From: an uncultured Collinsella sp. | GTDB lineage: Bacteria > Actinomycetota > Coriobacteriia > Coriobacteriales > Coriobacteriaceae | Length of the DNA: 64,000 nt | Direction: 5' to 3' | NCBI GenBank assembly: GCA_958350755.1 | Contig: CATWID010000002.1 | Coordinates: forward strand, 31,818-95,817 | Shown here: positions 37,366 through 44,222 of the stretch, piece by piece | Position numbering within the stretch: position 1 is the stretch's first letter | Layout: the number at the start of each line of letters is the position of its first letter | The notes under the pieces: model-generated | What the model saw: the letters and a program-made list of their open reading frames with translations, nothing else | Databases searched by the model: none | Told to the model about the DNA's origin: nothing | Made by a program: the position numbers and the translations under genes

Positions 37366-38551
37366 TACCAAGGGGCCAGCCGCAAGGAGGATAAAAATAC
37401 TGTGAGCAGGTATCGAAACAGCCGGCGCGTTCGAGCTGATGCCACCATATCGTCAGCATGCCGCTGCGGCAGCTCATGCCCTACAGTATCACCCTCACCC
37501 GCAAACAACGCCACGAGCTCGCGTGAACCCGCAACCGACGCCTTCCCGTATGCTCGGTGAAGCGTTGTTCGCACCGTCGATGGCTTCGTATCCGTCTCCC
37601 TGGCAATTTCCGCCGGCGTTTTCCCTTTGAGCAGCAGTCGAACAAACTGCTCTTCTCGAGGCGACAGGGCGGGGGAAAACGCCCCCGCATCGAATGGGTC
37701 GGACGTGCGGGGGATATCCGAATCGTTGTCCCGTTTCTTCCTGAGCAATGTGTATACGAAGGCGGCAACAGCAATAGCGGACCCCATCGACAGCGACACA
37801 ATGACCGCGGCATCGCTTGCAAAGTATGCCACCTCGACAGCCGGAACAAGGCCAATGGGAACTGCCACGAGCACAGAACAGGCAAACACGTCGCCCTGCC
37901 CCCGACCAAAGGCGCGGGGACAGCAAAGCAGCGGGACCGCAGCCAACACGAAATAGACCAGAGGAATTAAAAGCACAAGGCCAATTGATGCGGCCGTTAC
38001 AGGGGGCATCCCCCATGGCTCGGGAACGACTCTCCATGAAACTCGACAGCAGAACAGCAGACAAGACATGACGGCTATTGTTTCTGTAAAAATCGCGTCC
38101 TGCGGATGACGAGTTTCTCTTTCGTCAGCCCGCGTCGCCCCCCCCGCGTCAAAGGAGAGCCCGCCGTATCCCAAATTACATATGAGAGGAGCAACGACCC
38201 AGCAAAGCACGAGGCGCATGAAACGCCGCGCAACAGCCAGATAGGCGCAAACACGAATGGAATAGAATCTCCGTGAGCATAGAAGGCCAGGTCGGCCCAT
38301 TCGGGAACCGTTGCAATAGCAGCAAGGAAAATACCGAAGACGTCAAGGAACCCCGGCCGCCTTATTTCTCTCCCCTTGCGGAGCGCAACACCGTGACCAA
38401 ACGCCGCGAGGCATGCGCCCAGGATAACGAGCCAGGTCATTGCACCTGACGCCAGGCCGATTGAAGATGAAAACCGGTGATAAGGGGTGACCGCCATTAC
38501 GACAAGCGCAATGGCGCAGGCAGACGTAGCAGAACGGCGGGAAAAAAGCAT
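37365..38551 (-). pseudogene. membrane LuxR regulator split by frameshift at a G8 tract
   Basis: Two overlapping minus-strand frames together make one protein. The first (ATG 38551, GGAGG upstream) gives about four membrane spans and is cut at a stop at 38075-38077. The second continues with further spans and a C-terminal LuxR HTH (LSPREEQFVRLLLKGKTPAEIA and STVRTTLHRAYGKA). The frames meet at a run of eight C (38138-38145; G on the coding strand). One extra G joins them into about 395 residues, matching the layout of the LuxR protein downstream. So this is an inactivated gene, a phase-variable gene in the OFF state, or a sequencing error. TATAAT at 38576-38571 is a likely -10 box and excludes the ATG at 38572. 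Confidence 0.75.
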
Positions 38552-38693
38552 ATGGCCTCCATAGCGTGTCATTATATCGCTCGAGCCGCTCGTTTATCTC
38601 TGTTCTCACACCAGCCAGCATCAATGATTCAGGCGAACTCCAATCCGCGCCAGATCACGGTCCGGCTTTTGTTCGCAGTCCCCACATCAAAGC

Positions 38694-38831
38694 GGGATGC
38701 GGTTTCCTTTTGGACGCCGGTTCGGAAAGCGCATCCCGTTCCAGGGCAATATTCTGGGATGCAGTTTCCGCAGCCCACCCCATTTGGAAGGCGCATCCCA
38801 TTATTTGGCTGAAAACTGGGGTGCGCTTTCC
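38694..38831. repeat. alternating 14-bp motif array, 5 copies, 62-bp period
   Basis: Motif F (GGGATGCGGTTTCC) and its reverse complement R alternate: F 38694, R 38724, F 38756, R 38786, F 38818. Start-to-start distances are 30, 32, 30 and 32. Spacers are 16 bases (F to R) and 18 bases (R to F) and vary in sequence. The same family with the same spacing is at 49632-49830. No coding frame crosses it convincingly. It lies between the divergent LuxR and kinase genes. Confidence 0.85.
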
Positions 38832-38900
38832 GAACGAGCCGAAACGGCCCGAATCGATCGGACCACCTCATCCCCGTTTCCTCGCCATCTGCCCGAGCGT

Positions 38901-38908
38901 GCTACACT
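38901..38908 (+). promoter_or_regulatory. extended -10 promoter of the kinase/cell-wall operon
   Basis: TGCTACACT (extended -10 type, TGnTACACT) ends at 38908, about 80 bases upstream of the kinase start. The same TGCTACACTAG sequence precedes tRNA-Arg. No -35 is obvious. Confidence 0.4.
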
Positions 38909-38988
38909 AGCAGCATCTATGCCACCGCGAACGGCTCGGCTCCGCGCCCGCCACTCGCAAACGAACTTTAAACGCACGAGGGTTGGCC

Positions 38989-40842
38989 ATGCCGCTTTTC
39001 TCGCAACATACCGCCCGGTTCTCGCCGGACGTTCCTTTGGAGGGCACCAGCTCTCGCGAGCTGCTCAAGCGGTACCAGCCGCTCGAGACACTTGCGACCG
39101 GCGGTTTTGGCTCCATCGAGATTTGCCGCGACACGCACCTGCGCCGCCGCGTCGCCATTAAACGCATCCCCCTTATCAACGGTGCCGGCATGCCCGCTAG
39201 CGACATCATGGATGTCCTGCGCGAGGCGCACACTGCCGCCATGCTTCAACATCCCAATATCGTGCAGGTCATCGACTTTACGCATGACACCGCCTATGCC
39301 TACCTGGTCATGGAGTATGTCGACGGTATGTCGCTGGCCGAGTTTTTGCATCGCGTGGACGGCCACTCGCTCACCTTTGACGAGGCCGCGGCCATTGCCG
39401 ATGCCCTGGGCCAGGCGCTCACCTTCGCCCATAGCAATGGCGTACTCCACCTGGACATTAAGCCCGCCAACGTGCTCATCGACCACTCGGGCAATGTAAA
39501 GCTCACCGACTTTGGCATGGCGCGACTGTCGTCCGCCGGTGGCTTTGGCGGCTCGCGCGGCGGCACCATCGGCTACATGCCGCCCGAGCAGCTCGATATC
39601 GAGACCGGCACGGTCGACGAACGCGCCGATGTCTTTGCCCTTGCCTGCGTTATCTATGAGGGCTTGTGCGGCAGCGCTCCCTTTATGGCGGCCACGCCCG
39701 CCGACTCGCTCGACCGCATCATCGGCGGCGCCACCTATCCCAGCGAGCTGATACCACACTTTCCCCCGGGAGCCGAGGCCGCGCTCATGAGCGCGCTCTC
39801 CCCCATGCCGCAGGACCGCCCCAACAGCATCGAGGCATTTTGCGACCAACTCCTTGCCGGTCTGGGCAGCGTGCGCGAGGGCCGTCGCAGTCTGGAGCAA
39901 ATGGTTGGCGAGCTTTCGGATGACGAGCAGGAGCTCGACGATATCGAGCCGTCGTACTACGAGGACGACGCCATCGAGGTCGACCCCGCGCTCGGCTGGG
40001 CGGGCACGCGCTGGAGCCATGCGCGCGACTACACCATGCACGCTATCTCGGCGCTAACGTGCGGCGCCTTTAGCTTTTTGCTGATGCAAACGGCCGGGGT
40101 CGCGGCGCTTCCCGGCCTGGTCATTGCGGCTATCGCGATCGGAGCGGCGGCTGGCCTGGCCCCCCAGATCGGCTCGGCCATCTCGGCTGTGGGCTTTTTG
40201 GTGCTCATGGCCAACGCCACCATGCAGGCGCAGGGCATCCTGTCGATGTTGCCCGTCGCGGTGATCTTTGCCGCTGCCATGTCCGGTTGGTGGATCGCCT
40301 GGGGTCGCACCGAGGCTGCCGCGAGCGCCGCGCTCACCTGTGCACTCGCGCTTGGCTGTCTGACTGGCAATACCTTCCTGGCAGCTGGGGTCGCCGCCGG
40401 CGTCGCGTCATTTTGGCTCGGCCCGGCTGGCGCCGCCGCGGCAACGGGCATGGGCGTGCTTTTTGCCCGTCTGGCGACGGTCGCGCTTTCAGCCGGAGGC
40501 GTGCTGGGGCTCGGTAACGTTGCCGCAGCGCTGGAAGACCCGCTCCTTTGGGCTGCCTTTGTGCTGGTCGCGACAACTGCCGCAGCGTCATCTGCGCTGC
40601 TCAATGCCCATGCCAAGCGTGCCGACCAGGGCTCAAACCTTGCCGCAATCGCCGCCATCGCCGTCACCGGCATCGGCTGCGCAGCGGCATCCTGTCTTGC
40701 ACACCATATGGAAATTGCCAGCCTTGCAGCCGCGGTCGCCGCCAAGGCGGCAGTTGCGGGAACCCTATCCTCTATAATCGTTGGGATATGCCTATATTTG
40801 CTCGGATACCAAAGAACCTATACGGAGAGTGATCTTTCGTGA
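38989..40842 (+). CDS. Ser/Thr protein kinase with polytopic C-terminus
   Basis: Protein of 617 residues. Kinase domain about 25-285: Gly loop ATGGFGSIEI, Lys in VAIKRI, HLDIKPANVLID (Asp catalytic; Leu replaces Arg of HRD), DFG in LTDFGMA, GTIGYMPPEQL. After an acidic linker the C-terminal half (about 345-610) has eight or more Ala/Gly-rich membrane spans and no PASTA domain. Start: ATG 38989 with GAGGG upstream, not TTG 38983. First gene of the six-gene operon, taking the position of PknA-like kinases; its stop overlaps fhaA (GTGA). Missing Arg in HRD makes activation-loop phosphorylation less likely to control it. Confidence 0.9.
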   Translation: MPLFSQHTARFSPDVPLEGTSSRELLKRYQPLETLATGGFGSIEICRDTHLRRRVAIKRIPLINGAGMPASDIMDVLREAHTAAMLQHPNIVQVIDFTHDTAYAYLVMEYVDGMSLAEFLHRVDGHSLTFDEAAAIADALGQALTFAHSNGVLHLDIKPANVLIDHSGNVKLTDFGMARLSSAGGFGGSRGGTIGYMPPEQLDIETGTVDERADVFALACVIYEGLCGSAPFMAATPADSLDRIIGGATYPSELIPHFPPGAEAALMSALSPMPQDRPNSIEAFCDQLLAGLGSVREGRRSLEQMVGELSDDEQELDDIEPSYYEDDAIEVDPALGWAGTRWSHARDYTMHAISALTCGAFSFLLMQTAGVAALPGLVIAAIAIGAAAGLAPQIGSAISAVGFLVLMANATMQAQGILSMLPVAVIFAAAMSGWWIAWGRTEAAASAALTCALALGCLTGNTFLAAGVAAGVASFWLGPAGAAAATGMGVLFARLATVALSAGGVLGLGNVAAALEDPLLWAAFVLVATTAAASSALLNAHAKRADQGSNLAAIAAIAVTGIGCAAASCLAHHMEIASLAAAVAAKAAVAGTLSSIIVGICLYLLGYQRTYTESDLS

Positions 40843-41852
40843 ACTTCCTGAACATCTTCGAGGACCACGTGGCCGGCATCTTCGGTGCCACCCGTGCCCC
40901 GTTCTCCTTTAAGAAGCTTGCCAAGCAGGCCGCTCGCGACATGGAGGATCAGACTCTGGTGATTAACGGCGTCAACACGGCGCCGGCACTCTATACCATC
41001 CTGATCGCCGCCGACGACGATCCCATGCTCGCCCCGTTCTACCCCGAGCTTTCGCGCGAGGTCCGCGAGTTTGTGAAAGCGCAGGCCGAAAAGCGCCGCT
41101 ATGTCTTTGTCGGCGAGCCCCTCGTGCGCTTTATGATCGATCCGCAGCTGCGCGCCGGCAAGTTCTCGGTCTTTGCCGAGAACGTCGATGCCCCCACGCT
41201 CGGCCGCCTGTACGAAGAAGAGCGCGCCTATCAAAACGGCCTGGGCCAGAACAACTCCGCGGCAAGCCGTGCCGCCAGCGCCCCGCGCGCCGGCCAGCAG
41301 CAGTTTGCTGCCCCGCAGCAGCAGCGCCCCGCCGCCATGCCCCAGCAGCAGCCGACGCCTCGCGCCGCCGCTCCCGACCCGCTTGCCGTGGCAGACCCCT
41401 TCGCGCCTAGCGTCCCCGACCCCGCCGCCGCACCCATCCCGGTGCCGCAGACCGTCTCGCGCGACGCGCTTGCCGGCATGGGCGGAGCCGCCGCGACCGG
41501 TGCCGCCGTGGGCCTAGGCGCCGCAGCCGGCATCGCCTCCAACATGGCGAGCACTCGCGCCCCGCAGCGCCCGCTCGCCCAGCTCGTCGACGTCGTGAGC
41601 GGCGAGAGCCATAGCATCACCTCCGCACAGGTGACCATCGGTCGCGAGCGCTCAGTTTCCGACATTGCCCTGCGCGACCCCAACGTGTCGCGCCGCCACG
41701 CCCAGCTCACCTTTACGGGCTCGGATTGGTCGATCGAGGACCTCAATTCCACCAACGGCACACTCGTCAACAACCGCCGCATTACGCGCTGCCCGCTGCG
41801 CAACGGCGATCTGCTGACGTTTGGCCTGAGCACCTTTGAATTTAGGGGATAG
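40839..41852 (+). CDS. fhaA: FhaA-like protein (DUF3662 + FHA)
   Basis: Adaptor of 337 residues. N-terminal DUF3662 domain about 1-125 (MNFLNIFEDHVAGIFG...), a Gln/Ala/Pro-rich linker about 130-240, and a C-terminal FHA domain about 250-337 with SRRHAQL and IEDLNSTNGTLV. In mycobacteria FhaA binds the phosphorylated pseudokinase MviN and restrains peptidoglycan synthesis. Start GTG 40839 overlaps the kinase stop, with GGAGAGTGATC upstream. Six bases separate it from the next FHA gene. Confidence 0.9.
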   Translation: MNFLNIFEDHVAGIFGATRAPFSFKKLAKQAARDMEDQTLVINGVNTAPALYTILIAADDDPMLAPFYPELSREVREFVKAQAEKRRYVFVGEPLVRFMIDPQLRAGKFSVFAENVDAPTLGRLYEEERAYQNGLGQNNSAASRAASAPRAGQQQFAAPQQQRPAAMPQQQPTPRAAAPDPLAVADPFAPSVPDPAAAPIPVPQTVSRDALAGMGGAAATGAAVGLGAAAGIASNMASTRAPQRPLAQLVDVVSGESHSITSAQVTIGRERSVSDIALRDPNVSRRHAQLTFTGSDWSIEDLNSTNGTLVNNRRITRCPLRNGDLLTFGLSTFEFRG

Positions 41853-41858
41853 TCGCTT

Positions 41859-42275
41859 ATGAACATCGATATCGTCCTTTTTGCAGGCCGCATCGTCCTG
41901 GTCGCCCTGCTCTATATCTTCCTGTTCGCCGTCATGAAGACCGGCGTGGGACTTGTGCGCGGACAGCGCCGCGACTCGGCTATCTGGACGATCGATGTGG
42001 ACAAGGGCCCGCGCGGTATCCGCGGCATCCACGTAGACATGCTCGGCCCCGTCATCGTCGGTCGCTCGCCATCTTCGGACATCTGCATCAACGAACCATT
42101 CGTCTCGGCCTCGCATGCGCGCTTTTCGCTGCAGGGCCCGGCGCTCATCATCGAGGACCTCAACTCGCTTAACGGCACGCTCGTCAACGGCCGCCAGCTC
42201 GTGGAGCCCGCGACGCTGCGTGAGGGCGACGAAGTCCAGATTGGCGACGTGGTCATGAAGGTGAACCGTCGATGA
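41859..42275 (+). CDS. fhaB: FhaB/FipA-like membrane FHA protein
   Basis: Protein of 138 residues: one membrane span at about 8-28 (VLFAGRIVLVALLYIFLFAV), then an FHA domain about 45-138 with GRSPSSDI, SASHARF and IEDLNSLNGTLVNG. Small membrane FHA proteins of this kind are found at division sites or cell poles in actinobacteria, binding phosphorylated cell-wall factors. Its stop overlaps the phosphatase start (ATGA). Confidence 0.9.
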   Translation: MNIDIVLFAGRIVLVALLYIFLFAVMKTGVGLVRGQRRDSAIWTIDVDKGPRGIRGIHVDMLGPVIVGRSPSSDICINEPFVSASHARFSLQGPALIIEDLNSLNGTLVNGRQLVEPATLREGDEVQIGDVVMKVNRR

Positions 42276-44206
42276 TCGACGAGGAGAACAAGTCCGCAAC
42301 TATGACCGAGGCACCGGCCGCCGCCACAGCTGCGCCGGCCCACGCCGCTCCGGCGGGCTCCGCACCCGTGGAACCCGAGGACACCGTGTTCTCCCTGCCT
42401 CTTTCGCATGTAACGCATGATATTTCGGATCTCGCCGATAACGAGGACGAAGAGGATGCCGTAGCGGCGCCCATCGGCGCACATGCTGCGGACCAGCCCA
42501 CAGCGCCCGAAGCAACCTCGGCGCCGGCTCACTTTGCAGAGCCCGTCGCCGCGGCAATCAACGAGAGCGCTGCGGTGTTTGCGGCACCCGAGCCCGCCGC
42601 GCCGGCGTTTCCCATAGCCCCGGCATCCGAGGTTGCGCCCGCGTCTACGCCGGCGCCCGAGGCGGGGCCATCCCCCGAGGACGGCCCTGCACCCACGGCC
42701 CCGCAGCCTGCGCCCGCAAGCGAGTCCGATGCCGTGACCGAGCCCGCCGCCCAGTCGCAAAGCACGCCCGCGCCGTCGCACTTTGCGACGCCCGAGCCTA
42801 TAGACGTCAGCCCGCAAGACGACGAGTCGACCGCCTGCGCGTCCGAAGAGCCCGACTCCCCGGACACCGGCGATTCCGAATCAAACGCCGAGACCGACAC
42901 CGTCTCTCCCGGTGACACAGCCGAGATCGACGTTGCCGCCGTTGAGGCCAAGCTCAAAGACCCCGGGTCGACCATGAGCTTTGAGCCCCTGACCGAGGAG
43001 CGCATCGAGACCGACTCGACCTATGATGCCGGCACCACCACGCAACTCATGTGGGGCGCCCGCTCCGACGTTGGCTGCGTGCGCCCGCACAATGAGGATT
43101 CCTACCTGGTGCAGTCGCCGCTCTTTTGCGTATGCGACGGCATGGGTGGTCACGCTGCCGGCGAGGTGGCCTCTTCCATCGCCGTTGAGACTATTGCCAA
43201 GACGGCCCCGCAGTCCGCCGACGCCGCACGCCTGGCGGCAGCCGTCGAGGCCGCTAACGCCGCCGTAATCGAGGCCGCCTTGAATGGCCTGGGCAAGCCC
43301 GGCATGGGCTGCACAGCCACTTGCGCCTATATCGAAAACGATACGCTCGCCATCGCCCACGTGGGCGACTCGCGCGCCTACCTGCTCCACGAGGGCACGC
43401 TCATCCGCGTGACCCGCGACCACTCCTACGTGGAGGAGCTCGTGGACGCCGGCGAGATTACGGCAGACGAGGCTCGCGTCCACCCCAACCGCTCGGTCAT
43501 CACCCGTGCGCTGGGCTCGGACCCCGCCATGTATGCCGACCACTTCACTCTGCATATCGAGGAAGGCGACCGCCTGATCCTTTGCTCTGACGGCCTTTCG
43601 AGCATGATTCCCGATAGCGATATCGAGAACATCGCCACGCAGTCCTCAACCGCGCAAATCTGCGTCGACAACCTAGTGGACGCGGCGCTTGCCGCCGGCG
43701 GCCACGACAACGTGACCGTAGTAGTCGTTGACCTGGTTGACGATGGCGTTATGCGCGAGGCGCAACGCGTGCGTCGCCGCAACGTCACCATCGGCGTCGT
43801 CTTAGGTCTCGTCTTGGTGCTGGCGGCTTCCATCTGGGCCTACACGGGTGTCACCGGCTCGTACTACCTGGGTACCTACCAGGGCAATGTCGCCGTCTGG
43901 CGCGGCCTGCCCGGCAAGCCACTCGGACTCAAGCTCCACTGGCTCGAAAGCGAAACCAGTATTAAGCTGTCCGACCTGCCCGAAGACACGCAAAACCGCC
44001 TCAAGGCGGGCATTCCGCAAACAAGTGTCGACGATGCGCAGGACACGATATCCAAGTACCGCCACCAGATCGACGAGGAGCAGACCCGCCAGGTGATTGA
44101 CGCGCAAACGATTCGCGACAACACCAATCAGGGATCGACCTCCGAATCAGATTCCGAGAAAACCGCCGAACAGTCCGCCGAGGCCGAAGCCTCCGAAAAG
44201 AACTAG
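42272..44206 (+). CDS. pstP: PP2C-family Ser/Thr phosphatase with long N-terminal extension
   Basis: Protein of 644 residues that should dephosphorylate the operon's kinases and substrates. The PP2C domain is at about 259-500: RSDVGCVRPHNEDSYL, VCDGMGGHAAGEVAS (metal-binding Asp), VGDSRAYL, LCSDGLSSMI and GGHDNVTVVVVDL. A membrane span at about 505-527 and a short outside segment follow. The first 255 residues are Ala/Pro/Glu-rich, acidic and probably disordered; PstP proteins normally begin at the PP2C domain. The start ATG overlaps fhaB (ATGA) and no internal start has a better site, so the extension is likely real. It could recruit partners or slow diffusion to the active site. Confidence 0.9.
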   Translation: MIDEENKSATMTEAPAAATAAPAHAAPAGSAPVEPEDTVFSLPLSHVTHDISDLADNEDEEDAVAAPIGAHAADQPTAPEATSAPAHFAEPVAAAINESAAVFAAPEPAAPAFPIAPASEVAPASTPAPEAGPSPEDGPAPTAPQPAPASESDAVTEPAAQSQSTPAPSHFATPEPIDVSPQDDESTACASEEPDSPDTGDSESNAETDTVSPGDTAEIDVAAVEAKLKDPGSTMSFEPLTEERIETDSTYDAGTTTQLMWGARSDVGCVRPHNEDSYLVQSPLFCVCDGMGGHAAGEVASSIAVETIAKTAPQSADAARLAAAVEAANAAVIEAALNGLGKPGMGCTATCAYIENDTLAIAHVGDSRAYLLHEGTLIRVTRDHSYVEELVDAGEITADEARVHPNRSVITRALGSDPAMYADHFTLHIEEGDRLILCSDGLSSMIPDSDIENIATQSSTAQICVDNLVDAALAAGGHDNVTVVVVDLVDDGVMREAQRVRRRNVTIGVVLGLVLVLAASIWAYTGVTGSYYLGTYQGNVAVWRGLPGKPLGLKLHWLESETSIKLSDLPEDTQNRLKAGIPQTSVDDAQDTISKYRHQIDEEQTRQVIDAQTIRDNTNQGSTSESDSEKTAEQSAEAEASEKN

Positions 44207-44222
44207 AAAGGGAGTGCCGCTT

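Noticed and set aside
38572..38572. ATG at 38572 as the start of the split LuxR gene
   Set aside because: It is part of a TATAAT box and has no ribosome site; ATG 38551 has GGAGG.
38694..38831. CRISPR-like array
   Set aside because: Copies alternate in orientation, diverge internally and spacers are only 16-18 bases; no cas genes are near. Same for 49632-49830.
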